In this document: in pieces, positions 1 through 7,338 of the stretch
Position numbering within the stretch: the first letter of the stretch is position 1
Layout of the letters: the number at the start of each line of letters is the position of its first letter
From: CAYOYK01 sp964408185
GTDB taxonomy: Bacteria > Bacillota > Clostridia > Christensenellales > Aristaeellaceae
Direction: 5' to 3'
Assembly (NCBI GenBank): GCA_964408185.1
Contig: CAYOYK010000058.1
Span: forward strand, 1 to 14,569
DNA length: 14,569 nt
Notes under the pieces: model-generated
Database searches by the model: none
The model's input: the letters and a program-made list of their open reading frames with translations, nothing else
Told to the model about the DNA's origin: nothing
Position numbers and translations under genes: made by a program

Positions 1-219
1 GCGCCGCAGGCGCAAAGCCACGCCGCAGGCGCAAAGCCCACGCCGCAGGCGCAAACCCGCGCCGCAGGCGCAAACCCGCGCCGCAGGCGCAAACCCGCGC
101 CGCAGGCGCAAAGCCACGCCGCAGGCGCAAAGCCCACGCCGCAGGCGCAAAGCCCGCGCCGCAGGCGCAAAGCCCGCGCCGCAGGCGCAACCCCGCGCCG
201 CGCAGGCACAGCAAAGCCC
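1..219. repeat. GC-rich 19-20 bp tandem repeat array
   Basis: Ten near-identical head-to-tail units of 19 or 20 bp start at 2, 21, 41, 60, 79, 98, 117, 137, 157 and 177. A degenerate eleventh (196-219) runs into the hairpin at 216. The consensus is CGCCGCAGGCGCAAAGCCC. Each unit carries GCGCC-GCA-GGCGC, which can fold as a 5 bp stem. The core is almost invariant and differences sit in the linker after the A-run (GCCA, GCCCA, CCCG or GCCCG). Bases 1-55 are identical to 97-151, which points to block duplication inside the array. The array reaches base 1, so it may extend further left. A 19 bp period shifts reading frame every unit, so it is unlikely to be coding. No gene lies in 1-282. Confidence 0.9.
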
Positions 220-238
220 CGGCCCTTCGGGCCGGGGC
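216..238. terminator. Strong GC hairpin, possible terminator
   Basis: A perfect 10 bp inverted repeat, GCCCCGGCCC, pairs across a TTC loop with GGGCCGGGGC. It has no T-run on either side, so it is not a canonical intrinsic terminator. It could act as a 3' end-stabilising structure, or as a terminator for transcription from either direction. Confidence 0.5.
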
Positions 239-253
239 ACGCGCGCGCAAACC

Positions 254-283
254 GCCCATAGGCCGCTCACGCGGCCTATGGGC
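254..283 (-). terminator. Stop-codon-abutting hairpin ending the asnS/SCP2 operon
   Basis: A perfect 13 bp stem (GCCCATAGGCCGC with its complement) encloses a 4 nt loop that reads GTGA, a GNRA-type tetraloop, on the minus strand. The right arm ends on the last base of the TAG stop of the SCP2-like gene. It is most likely the 3' end structure of the operon. It lacks a T-tract, so termination may be factor-assisted or the hairpin may mark a processed end. Confidence 0.6.
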
Positions 284-648
284 TACAGAAACTCCGCCAG
301 CCGCAGCAGCAGCTTCTTTTTTCCCTGCACCTTGACCTGCCCCTTCAGCAGCGCCTTCACGGGGTTGATGGAGCGCTTGAGCACCCCCAGCAGGCCTTCC
401 GTTTTGCCAAGGACGCACACGTCGGCTTTGTCCTCGTCCGCAAGCGGCGCGTAGACGCCGCTCTCCAGCCGGAAGCCCCAGCTGTCGCCCGTGTCCGTAT
501 TCGTCAGGCGAATCGCGCCGGTCACGTCGGCCAGCTCGTCCGGGTGCGCCTCAAAAACCGCCAGCGCCTTTTGAATGATCGCGCCCAGATCGTCCGATTG
601 ATCGGCAAATCGGTAGACCGCGCGGATGTCCTCTTTCATGGTGGGCAA
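283..648 (-). CDS. SCP2 sterol-binding domain protein
   Basis: This small 121-residue protein consists of essentially one SCP2-like domain. A central stretch reads GAIRLTNTDTGDSWGFRLESG, and the C-terminal part SINPVKALLKGQVKVQGKKK leads into LLLRLAEFL, the pattern of the lipid-binding SCP2 fold. There is no signal peptide or membrane helix, so it should be cytoplasmic. Its substrate is unknown; bacterial SCP2 proteins are thought to bind lipids or acyl groups. The chosen start is a TTG at 648, because GGAGAG lies 6 nt upstream of it; an ATG at 639 would give 118 residues but with about 15 nt spacing. It sits 27 bp after asnS and is the last gene of the operon. The family is fairly sure; the role is not known. 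Confidence 0.75.
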   Translation of the reverse strand: MPTMKEDIRAVYRFADQSDDLGAIIQKALAVFEAHPDELADVTGAIRLTNTDTGDSWGFRLESGVYAPLADEDKADVCVLGKTEGLLGVLKRSINPVKALLKGQVKVQGKKKLLLRLAEFL

Positions 649-675
649 AGCAATCTCTCCCTTATGCGGTGATGG

Positions 676-2070
676 TCAGTACTCCGCGCTGCCCGTGGTG
701 CGCGGGAAGGGCAGCACGTCGCGGATGTTCGTCATGCCGGTAATGTACATGATCAGGCGCTCAAAGCCAAGCCCATAGCCCGCGTGCGGGTTGGTGCCGT
801 AGCGCCGCGTGTCCACATACCAGCTGTACTCCTCCTCCTTCATGCCCAGCTCGCGGATGCGCGCCTGCAGCACGTCCAGACGCTCCTCGCGCTGGCTGCC
901 GCCGATCAGCTCGCCGATGCCGGGCACCAGCAGGTCGCTGGCCGCGACGGTCTTGCCGTCGTCGTTCTGGCGCATGTAGAAGGACTTGATCTCCTTGGGA
1001 TAATCGTACACAAACACCGGGCCGTGGAAATGCTTCTCGCTCAGGTAGCGCTCGTGCTCGGTTTGGATGTCCACGCCCCACGATACGGGATAATCGAACG
1101 TCTGGCCGCACTTTTGCAGAATGTCGATCGCCTCGGTGTACGAGCAGCGGGCAAACTCGCTGTTCACAATGGCCTCCAGCTTGGCGATGAGGCCCTTTTC
1201 CACAAAGCTGTCCAAGAACCGCAGCTCCTCCGGGGCCAGCCGCAGCACGCCGGAGAGCACGTACTTGAGCATCTCCTCGGCCAAGGCCATATCGTCCCGC
1301 AGGTCGGCAAAGGCGATCTCCGGCTCGATCATCCAAAACTCGGCGGCGTGGCGCGGGGTGTTGCTCTTTTCGGCGCGGAAGGTCGGCCCAAAGGTGTACA
1401 CGTTGCGGAACGCCATGCAGAATGTCTCCACGTTGAGCTGACCGCTCACCGTCAGGCTGGCGGGCTTGCCGAAGAAATCCTTGCCGTAGTCCACCTTGCC
1501 GTCCGGCAGCAGGGGGACGTTTTGCATATCGAGCGTTGTGGCGGCGAACATCTCGCCCGCGCCCTCGCAGTCGCTGGTGGTGATGATCGGGGTGTGTACG
1601 TACACAAAGCCCTTCTCCGCAAAGAACGCATGGATGAGCTGGGCCGCCAGCGAGCGAATGCGGAACACGGCGTAAAACGTGTTGGTGCGCGGGCGCAGGT
1701 GCGCCACGGTGCGCAGGTACTCAAAGCTGTGGCGCTTCTTTTGCAGGGGATACTCCGCGTCGCACAGGCCCACAAGCTCCACGGTCTTCGCCTTCAGCTC
1801 GAAGGGCTGCTTCATGCCGGGCGTGGGCACCAGCGTGCCCGTGGCGCGGATAGCGCTGCCCAGCGTAATCTTGAGCGCGGCGGCAAAATTGTCCGTCTCG
1901 CCGTCGGCCAGCACGATTTGCAGGTTGCGAAAGCACGTGCCGTCGTTCAGCTCGATAAACCCAAACGCCTTGCTGTCGCGCACGGTGCGCACCCAGCCGG
2001 ACACGCTGACCGGCAGGCCGTCCTCCGGAAGCTCGGTCTCGTATAGCTTTTGAATGCTGATCTCGCTCAT
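676..2070 (-). CDS. asnS: Asparaginyl-tRNA synthetase (AsnRS)
   Basis: This class IIb aminoacyl-tRNA synthetase of 464 residues charges tRNA-Asn with asparagine in the cytoplasm. An N-terminal OB-fold anticodon-binding domain (about residues 19-105, with VSGWVRTVRDSKAFGFIELND) is followed by the catalytic core. Motif 2 is at about 231-250 (FRAEKSNTPRHAAEFWMIEP) and motif 3 at 433-440 (GLGFERLI). The EKSNTPRH form of motif 2 is that of AsnRS rather than AspRS. The frame stays open upstream to 2307, but the true start is the ATG at 2070: GGAGGG precedes it by 6-7 nt and the OB fold begins there. Its ATG overlaps the glucokinase stop (ATGA, 2067-2070). Having a dedicated AsnRS suggests that Asn-tRNA need not be made by transamidation. 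Confidence 0.96.
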   Translation of the reverse strand: MSEISIQKLYETELPEDGLPVSVSGWVRTVRDSKAFGFIELNDGTCFRNLQIVLADGETDNFAAALKITLGSAIRATGTLVPTPGMKQPFELKAKTVELVGLCDAEYPLQKKRHSFEYLRTVAHLRPRTNTFYAVFRIRSLAAQLIHAFFAEKGFVYVHTPIITTSDCEGAGEMFAATTLDMQNVPLLPDGKVDYGKDFFGKPASLTVSGQLNVETFCMAFRNVYTFGPTFRAEKSNTPRHAAEFWMIEPEIAFADLRDDMALAEEMLKYVLSGVLRLAPEELRFLDSFVEKGLIAKLEAIVNSEFARCSYTEAIDILQKCGQTFDYPVSWGVDIQTEHERYLSEKHFHGPVFVYDYPKEIKSFYMRQNDDGKTVAASDLLVPGIGELIGGSQREERLDVLQARIRELGMKEEEYSWYVDTRRYGTNPHAGYGLGFERLIMYITGMTNIRDVLPFPRTTGSAEY

Positions 2071-3038
2071 TGCTTTCCCTCCACAATAGACGGGTCCTTG
2101 CCCAGCAGGGCCGCGCCGATAATCCCGGCCTCGCTGCCGAGCTGCGCCAGCTCGATGCGGCTGTACCCCAGCGTTTTGAACAGCAGGTAGCGCGGGATGC
2201 GCTCGCGGATGGCGTTGAGCAAAAAGTCGCCCGCGCGGCTCACGCCGCCGCCCAGCACGATGACCTCCGGGTCGAGGAACGCGATCACGGTGTAAATGGC
2301 GCGGCACATGTAATCGATGTAGCGGTTGTACACGGCCATGGCGACGGTGTCGCCCTCCTTGGCCGCGTCAAAGACCATCTTGGCGTTCAGCTTGTCCAAG
2401 TCGCGCCCGCACAGCGTGTTGATGGCGCTTTCCGGGTGCTGCTCGGCGGCCTGACGGCCCATGCGGATGACCGCCGTGGCGCTGGTATAGCGCTCCAAGC
2501 AGCCGTAGTTGCCGCAGGTGCAGGGCTCGCCGTCGATATCCATGGGGATGTGGCCGATCTCGCTGCCCACGCCGTGCGCGCCGCTCCACGGCCGCCCGCC
2601 GATCACGATGCCGCCGCCCACGCCCGTGCCCAGCGTAAAGAACACGCTGGAGCTGGCGCCCTTGCTCACGCCGCAGATGCTCTCGGCATACCCGGCGACG
2701 GTCGCGTCGTTATCAATGTAGACGGGCTTGTCCAGGTACTTTTGCAGCTCCTCGCGCAGGGGCACGTTGGTCCACCCCATGTTGGTGCAAAAGATCACCA
2801 CGCCGGTTTTCTGGTCGGCCACGCCGGGGATGCCCACGCCGATGGAGCCTACGTCCTCGGCCCTGTAGCCGGATTTGGCCAGCACGTCCAGCATGCACGT
2901 GCCCATATCGCGGATGATCTCCTGGTACGGGCGGCCGACGAGCGTAGGCGTTTCCCCGTCCGTCAGAATGTGCCCCGAAGCGTCCACCACGCCGATCTTA
3001 ATTCCGGTTCCGCCCACGTCGATGCCAATGTATACCAT
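2067..3038 (-). CDS. glcK: ROK-family glucokinase
   Basis: This 323-residue cytoplasmic sugar kinase probably phosphorylates glucose to glucose-6-phosphate with ATP. The N-terminal phosphate-binding loop is DVGGTGIK (residues 7-14). The putative catalytic Asp is in IDNDATVAG (D111), and LGTGVGGG is at 136-143. The sugar-binding E160-IGH163 is followed by the ROK zinc motif CTCGNYGCLE (173-182). There is no N-terminal helix-turn-helix, so this is a kinase and not a ROK repressor. GGAGGG lies 7 nt before the ATG. It follows hprK by 45 bp and its stop overlaps the asnS start. Other ROK hexokinases (fructose, N-acetylmannosamine) are possible, but the length and zinc motif fit glucokinase best. 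Confidence 0.88.
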   Translation of the reverse strand: MVYIGIDVGGTGIKIGVVDASGHILTDGETPTLVGRPYQEIIRDMGTCMLDVLAKSGYRAEDVGSIGVGIPGVADQKTGVVIFCTNMGWTNVPLREELQKYLDKPVYIDNDATVAGYAESICGVSKGASSSVFFTLGTGVGGGIVIGGRPWSGAHGVGSEIGHIPMDIDGEPCTCGNYGCLERYTSATAVIRMGRQAAEQHPESAINTLCGRDLDKLNAKMVFDAAKEGDTVAMAVYNRYIDYMCRAIYTVIAFLDPEVIVLGGGVSRAGDFLLNAIRERIPRYLLFKTLGYSRIELAQLGSEAGIIGAALLGKDPSIVEGKQ

Positions 3039-3064
3039 AGCTGTTCCCTCCGTTATTGTGCGTC

Positions 3065-3081
3065 CGGCCGCTAAACGGCCG
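3065..3081. other. Small hairpin between hprK and glcK
   Basis: CGGCCG and a second CGGCCG flank a CTAAA loop and can pair over 6 bp. This is the only sizeable gap (45 bp) inside the run hprK-glcK-asnS. It could stabilise or separate two transcript segments. There is no T-run on the minus-strand side, so I do not call it a terminator. Confidence 0.35.
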
Positions 3082-3083
3082 CT

Positions 3084-4013
3084 TTACTCGTCGTTGCTTT
3101 GGCTGTTGCGTATCATTTCGTTCAGGCGGCGGTCCATCTCGTGGGCCGCGCTGTACCCAAGGCGCTTCAGGCTGAGGTTCCTCGCGGCGACCTCGATGAT
3201 GATGGCGAGGTTTCGGCCGGGGCGCACGGGCAGGAGCTGCGTGGGCACCTTGACGCCGAGGATGGTCACGGTCTCCTCGTCGAGGCCGAGGCGATCGTAC
3301 TCCTTGCTGGAGTCCCATTTTTCCAGATGGATCACGAGGTCGATCGACTTGTTGATGACCACGGAGCCGACCCCGTACATCGCGCGGATATCGATGATGC
3401 CGATGCCGCGGATCTCCATAAAGTGGCGGATGGTCTCCGGGGCCTCGCCGGTCAGGCGGTCGTCGGCCACGCGGCAGATGTCCACCACATCGTCGGCCAC
3501 GAGCTGGTGCCCGCGCTTGACAAGCTCCAGCGCGGCCTCGCTCTTGCCCACGCCGCTGTCGCCCGTAAGCAGCACGCCGATGCCGTACACATCCACCAGC
3601 ACGCCGTGGCGCGTAACGTGCGGCGCAAGGCAGCGGTTGAGGTACATGATCGCCTGAAAGCTGAGCTTGGTGGTCTTGAGGTTGCTCTGGAACACGGGGA
3701 TATCGCGCGCGCCGGCAATGGCGATCAGCTCCGGCGGCGGGATCATCCCCCAGCAGATGATGATGCAGGGCAGGTTGTAGCTCATGTAGGTTTCCAGCAC
3801 GGCGCGGCGCTTTTCGGCCTCCAAGCTCTCCAAGTAGGTCATCTCCACCTTGCCGATGACCTGCGGCCGCTCGTAGGCGAAGTATTCGTAAAAGCCGCAG
3901 AACTGCATGCCGGGCCGGTTGAGGTCGGCGGAGGTCACATCCATCTCGGTGTGGGTGGTGGGGCTGAGCGTCTCAAGCCCCAGCCGCTCGGCAAAATCCG
4001 CGATCTGTATCAT
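3084..4013 (-). CDS. hprK: HPr kinase/phosphorylase
   Basis: This bifunctional enzyme phosphorylates and dephosphorylates Ser46 of HPr, and of Crh where present. It is the sensor step of CcpA-type carbon catabolite control in Bacillota. The protein has 309 residues, the usual length. The N-terminal domain (to about 130) is followed by the kinase core: a conserved RHG (H136), Walker A GDSGVGKS (151-158), VADD (D174/D175), the HprK signature EIRGIGIIDIR (200-210) and PVRPGRN (262-268). The frame is open 21 codons upstream, but the ATG at 4013 matches family starts and has GGAGGG just 3 nt away. That ATG overlaps the stop of the HAD phosphatase (ATGA, 4010-4013). No HPr or CcpA gene is in the window. 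Confidence 0.96.
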   Translation of the reverse strand: MIQIADFAERLGLETLSPTTHTEMDVTSADLNRPGMQFCGFYEYFAYERPQVIGKVEMTYLESLEAEKRRAVLETYMSYNLPCIIICWGMIPPPELIAIAGARDIPVFQSNLKTTKLSFQAIMYLNRCLAPHVTRHGVLVDVYGIGVLLTGDSGVGKSEAALELVKRGHQLVADDVVDICRVADDRLTGEAPETIRHFMEIRGIGIIDIRAMYGVGSVVINKSIDLVIHLEKWDSSKEYDRLGLDEETVTILGVKVPTQLLPVRPGRNLAIIIEVAARNLSLKRLGYSAAHEMDRRLNEMIRNSQSNDE

Positions 4014-4810
4014 ACGCCCTCCAATACGTGCTCCCGCAGGAAGCGGGCCACGCCGTCGCTCTGGTTGCTCCCGCACACCGCGCCCGCGGCGGCCTTCACC
4101 TCCGGGCGCGCGTTCTCCACGGCAACGCCCAGCCCGGCGGTTTGGAGCATGCTCACATCGTTGAGGCTATCGCCAAAGGCGACGGTCGTGCGCAGATCCA
4201 AGCCGATGCGCCCGGCCAGCCGCGCGAGAGCCTCGCCCTTGGTGGCGTGGGGCGGCTGCGCCTCTAGGTAGATCGGCTTGCTGATGGTAAACACGGCGCG
4301 GCCCGCAAAGCGCTCGCAGGCCTCGGCGTATACGGCCGCGACCGCCTCCGGCTCGTGGATGCTGAGCACCTTGGGGGTATCAAAGCTCAGGAACGATCGC
4401 AGGTCGCCCACGGGCACGCCTACCATCCCGCTGACGCGCGCGTAGGCGCGGCTGCGGTCGCACTCCTCGGCAAAATAAAAATGCTCGCCGTTGTACACCT
4501 GCGCGTAGAAGCCCCGCTCGTGCAGGAATTGCAGGATCTCCAGCGCCAGCTCGCGCGGCAGGGCGAGCGTCTCCATGGGGTGATGATCGGGCGCGACAAG
4601 CTGCCCGCCGTTGCAGGCGATGTACGGCTCCCCGACGGCAAGCCGCTCGGCGTACCCGCGCATGCTGGGGATGGCGCGGCCGCTGGCCGCGATAAAGCGC
4701 ACGCCCTTTTGCTCGCAGGCGCGCAGCGTCTCCACGGTCAGGTCGCTCAGGCCCTGCGTGTCGTTGAGCAGGGTATCGTCCAAGTCGGACACGATGGCGG
4801 TAATCTTCAT
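4010..4810 (-). CDS. Cof-type HAD-IIB sugar-phosphate phosphatase
   Basis: This cytoplasmic HAD-superfamily hydrolase has 266 residues, typical of the Cof/YidA group, which dephosphorylates sugar phosphates or other small phosphometabolites. Motif I is SDLDDTLL (D9 nucleophile, D11 acid/base; the usual G after the second Asp is D12). Motif II includes ASGR (42-45), motif III is K191-G, and motif IV is GDSLND (213-218). The large cap insertion between motifs II and III marks the C2 (IIB) class. AAAGGAG lies 5 nt before the ATG. It overlaps hprK downstream and tadA upstream by ATGA. The natural substrate cannot be read from the sequence. In this context it may clear sugar phosphates, but that is inference. 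Confidence 0.9.
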   Translation of the reverse strand: MKITAIVSDLDDTLLNDTQGLSDLTVETLRACEQKGVRFIAASGRAIPSMRGYAERLAVGEPYIACNGGQLVAPDHHPMETLALPRELALEILQFLHERGFYAQVYNGEHFYFAEECDRSRAYARVSGMVGVPVGDLRSFLSFDTPKVLSIHEPEAVAAVYAEACERFAGRAVFTISKPIYLEAQPPHATKGEALARLAGRIGLDLRTTVAFGDSLNDVSMLQTAGLGVAVENARPEVKAAAGAVCGSNQSDGVARFLREHVLEGV

Positions 4811-5280
4811 GGAAGCTCCTTTGAGTTTCTTTTGCGTTTGGCGGCAAAAAAGCCGTCCAGCAGCGCGTTGGCTTCATCCTCCAGCAGGCCGCCCATGCAG
4901 GGCAGGCGGTGCGTAAAGCGAGGCTCCTGCGTCAGGGCGTAGGTGCTCTCGCAGCAGCCCATTACGGGGTCGCTCGCGGCGAAATAGCAGGCGCTCAGCC
5001 CCGCCATCACCATGGCCCCGGCGCACATGGGGCAGGGCTCCAGCGTCACGTACAGCGTGCAGCCGGTCAGGCGGCGCGAGCCCAGCGCTTGGGCGCCCTC
5101 CCGCAGGCAGAGGATCTCGGCGTGCGCGGTGGGGTCGGTATCCAGCTCGCGGCGGTTATGCGCGCGCGCGAGGACATTGCCGTCCTTCACCAGCACGGCC
5201 CCCACGGGCACCTCGCCCAGCGCGAGGGCCGCGCGCGCCTCGTCCAGCGCGGCGCGCATCCACGGCTCGTGCGGGCTCAT
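4807..5280 (-). CDS. tadA: tRNA adenosine(34) deaminase TadA
   Basis: This zinc-dependent deaminase converts adenosine to inosine at the wobble position of tRNA-Arg(ACG). It has 157 residues. The zinc site is HAE (H53, E55, within DPTAHAEI) with PCPMC (C83, C86), and the deaminase core is GEVPVGAVLV near 22-31. DPVMGCCES (104-112) fits TadA better than other cytidine-deaminase-like enzymes such as guanine deaminase. The ATG at 5280 is chosen although only a weak Shine-Dalgarno (GGGACAG) precedes it, because the start overlaps the stop of the dehydratase gene (ATGA, 5277-5280) and is probably read by translational coupling. The upstream in-frame extension to 5475 is arginine-rich shadow of the neighbouring gene. 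Confidence 0.94.
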   Translation of the reverse strand: MSPHEPWMRAALDEARAALALGEVPVGAVLVKDGNVLARAHNRRELDTDPTAHAEILCLREGAQALGSRRLTGCTLYVTLEPCPMCAGAMVMAGLSACYFAASDPVMGCCESTYALTQEPRFTHRLPCMGGLLEDEANALLDGFFAAKRKRNSKELP

Positions 5281-7232
5281 GCGGTCTGTCCCGGCGCGTC
5301 GGCGGGCGCCGTGCCGGGCGTGTCCAGCCGGTGGCTGGCCTCGGCCTCGGCGTTCACCTCGTCCGGCTCGCGGTAATCGGGCAGGAGCGCGTGCAGGCAC
5401 GCGCGCATGGCCGCATCGGACGCGAGACAGGCGGTCAGCCTGTCCAGCATATCGGCAAGCGCCTCCATGCTGCAAACCTCCGGCCGGGTGACGTAGATCT
5501 TCTCGCTCTGGGTCTTGCTGACGCCCTCGTCGGCGACCAGCAGCTCCTCATAGAGCTTCTCGCCGGGGCGCAGGCCGGTGCAGACGATCTCCGCCGGGCG
5601 GCCGCCCTGCGCGGCGTACAGGCGGTTCATGCGCTCGGCCAAGTCCATAATGCGCACGGGCTGGCCCATATCCAGCACAAATAGCTCGCCGCCCTTGGCA
5701 AGGGACGCGGCCTGCAAAACGAGGCTGGCGGCCTCCGGGATGGTCATAAAATAGCGAACGATATCGGGGTGGGTGAGCGTGATGGGGCCGCCCGCGCGGA
5801 TCTGGCGCTCGAACATCGGCACCACGCTGCCGTGGCTGCCCAGCACGTTGCCAAAGCGCACGGCGGTGAACTCGGTTTGACCGAGTGTGTTGTACGCCTC
5901 GATGACCTTCTCGGCCAAGCGCTTGGTCGCGCCCATCACGTTGGTGGGGTTGACGGCCTTATCTGTGGAGATGAGCACAAAGCGCTTCACGCCGTGGGCC
6001 ACGGCGCAGCGCGCGGCGGTGGCGGTGCCGAACACGTTGTTCTTGACGGCCTGCACCGGGCAGCTCTCCATCAGGGGCACATGCTTATGCGCGGCCGCGT
6101 GAAGCACGACCTCCGGGCGAACCTCGTCCATCACCTCGCCAAGGCGAGCCTCGTCCTGCACGGAGCCGACGCGCAGCAGCAGAAGCTGATCGAGCTTGCG
6201 GCCCGTCTCCTCCTCTAAATCAAAAAACAGGTCGTGCATATAGTTTTCGCTGATGTCATAAAGTGTGATCTGCGCGGGGCCGAGCTTCAGCATTTGGCGG
6301 CACAGCTCGCCGCCGATGCTGCCGCCCCCGCCGGTGATGAGCACGCGCTTGTTCTCAAAGCACGCGCGCACCGCGGTCATATCGAGGTTTTCCTCCGGGC
6401 GGCCCAGCAGGTCGCTGAGGTTCAGCTCGCGCATGGAGCCGAGCACATCGCGGCGGCTGTTCACATCCGACAGGCGGTTGACGCGGCGGACGCGGCAGCC
6501 GGTGGCAAGGCAGTCCTCGGCGAGCTTTTGCAGGTCGCCGTCGGGGGTGTCGATGGCGATGATGATCTCGTCGATGGCGTAACGCTTGGCGTAATCGGTC
6601 ACCCGATCGACCCCGCGCATGACGGTCACGCCGGAGATCCGCATGCCGACGCGGCTTTCCAGATCGTCCAGCGCGAGCACGGGGATGCACGCGCCGTAGC
6701 AGCCGTTTTGCATTTCCTTAATCAGGGACGCGCCGCCCGCGCCCGCGCCGATGATCATCACGCGGCGGGCGGTCTGGCCTCTGCGGCCCTGCAGGCGCGA
6801 CAGGCCGTTTGTCTCGTATATGCGCAGGAGCAGCCGCGAGCCGCCGACCAGCAGCAGGCTGACGATCCATGCCATGAGGTAGATGGTGCGCTGGAGCAGG
6901 TGAAGGTTTTCAGGCTGGGTAAACGCAAAGCGGATCAGCGAGTACACATACGTGAGCACCATGCCCACCAGCGTGGCGAGCGCGATTTGCAGCAGCGCGT
7001 CCACGGACGCGTAGCGCCACGAGCTGCGGTACAGGTTGCACACCCAAAAGGAGCCGAGGCACAAAAGCGTCATCGCGGGGGCGATGCGCAAATAGCGCGC
7101 GTATTCCAGCGCGCGGATCTCGCCGCTGAAGCGCATTTGCTGCGCGAGGATCATGGCGAGGTTGACCAGCACCGCGTCCAGCAGCATCAGCGCGACCGTG
7201 CGCAAAACGCGCCTGCGCTTGGCTTTGTCCAT
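5277..7232 (-). CDS. Membrane nucleotide-sugar 4,6-dehydratase (PglF/WbpM/CapD type)
   Basis: This 651-residue integral membrane enzyme probably acts on UDP-GlcNAc or a similar nucleotide sugar for capsule, exopolysaccharide or glycoprotein precursors. The N-terminus has about four membrane helices (roughly 11-32, 50-67, 78-100, 116-136). A first Rossmann-like domain starts at IGAGAGG (161-167). The catalytic short-chain dehydrogenase domain has TGGGGSIGGEL (300-310), STDKAVNPTNVMGATKR (422-438, with the TDK and Met/Lys residues of this dehydratase group) and RPGEKLYEEL (555-564). The family usually shows GSIGS; here the last Ser is Gly308. A tail from about 621 is Ala/Pro/Glu-rich and looks disordered. 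GGGAGGG lies 8 nt before the ATG. It is the first gene of the operon. Substrate and product stereochemistry are not certain. Confidence 0.9.
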   Translation of the reverse strand: MDKAKRRRVLRTVALMLLDAVLVNLAMILAQQMRFSGEIRALEYARYLRIAPAMTLLCLGSFWVCNLYRSSWRYASVDALLQIALATLVGMVLTYVYSLIRFAFTQPENLHLLQRTIYLMAWIVSLLLVGGSRLLLRIYETNGLSRLQGRRGQTARRVMIIGAGAGGASLIKEMQNGCYGACIPVLALDDLESRVGMRISGVTVMRGVDRVTDYAKRYAIDEIIIAIDTPDGDLQKLAEDCLATGCRVRRVNRLSDVNSRRDVLGSMRELNLSDLLGRPEENLDMTAVRACFENKRVLITGGGGSIGGELCRQMLKLGPAQITLYDISENYMHDLFFDLEEETGRKLDQLLLLRVGSVQDEARLGEVMDEVRPEVVLHAAAHKHVPLMESCPVQAVKNNVFGTATAARCAVAHGVKRFVLISTDKAVNPTNVMGATKRLAEKVIEAYNTLGQTEFTAVRFGNVLGSHGSVVPMFERQIRAGGPITLTHPDIVRYFMTIPEAASLVLQAASLAKGGELFVLDMGQPVRIMDLAERMNRLYAAQGGRPAEIVCTGLRPGEKLYEELLVADEGVSKTQSEKIYVTRPEVCSMEALADMLDRLTACLASDAAMRACLHALLPDYREPDEVNAEAEASHRLDTPGTAPADAPGQTA

Positions 7233-7268
7233 GGGCGGTTCCCTCCCCTGCTGATGGTGTTATCTGTT

Positions 7269-7297
7269 AGTATACCACACATAGGAGGGATTGAAAA
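7269..7297 (-). promoter_or_regulatory. Likely sigma-A promoter of the dehydratase operon
   Basis: On the minus strand a -35-like TTTTCA (7292-7297, 4 of 6 matches) is followed by a 17 bp spacer and TATACT (7269-7274, 5 of 6). This would start transcription about 30 nt upstream of the ATG at 7232. The -35 box overlaps the T-run of the kinase terminator. Confidence 0.6.
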
Positions 7298-7312
7298 GAG
7301 CCGCAGGCGGCT
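7293..7312 (-). terminator. Short intrinsic terminator after the sensor kinase
   Basis: On the minus strand AGCCG-CCTG-CGGCT forms a 5 bp stem followed by CTTTTC. It lies about 27 nt after the kinase stop. The stem is short and the T-run only four bases, so termination is probably partial. Read-through would carry two-component system transcription into the dehydratase operon. Confidence 0.45.
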
Positions 7313-7338
7313 GCAAGCCTCCAAAAAGAGCGCGGATG

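Noticed and set aside
1..219. CRISPR array
   Set aside because: The units are head-to-tail with only a short linker; there are no unique spacers of 25-40 bp and no cas genes.
2071..2307. N-terminal extension of AsnRS by 79 residues
   Set aside because: The extension is low-complexity, overlaps the glucokinase coding region, and the ATG at 2070 has a good ribosome-binding site and the family's normal start.
784..3074. Long plus-strand open frames opposite asnS and the glucokinase gene
   Set aside because: They are antisense to clear conserved enzymes, rich in Ala/Arg/His/Gln as GC-driven shadows are, and show no recognisable motif.
7299..7312. A stray copy of the left-edge repeat (GCCGCAGGCG)
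   Set aside because: Only the 10 bp core is shared, the flanks differ, and such GC palindromes are expected by chance in this composition.
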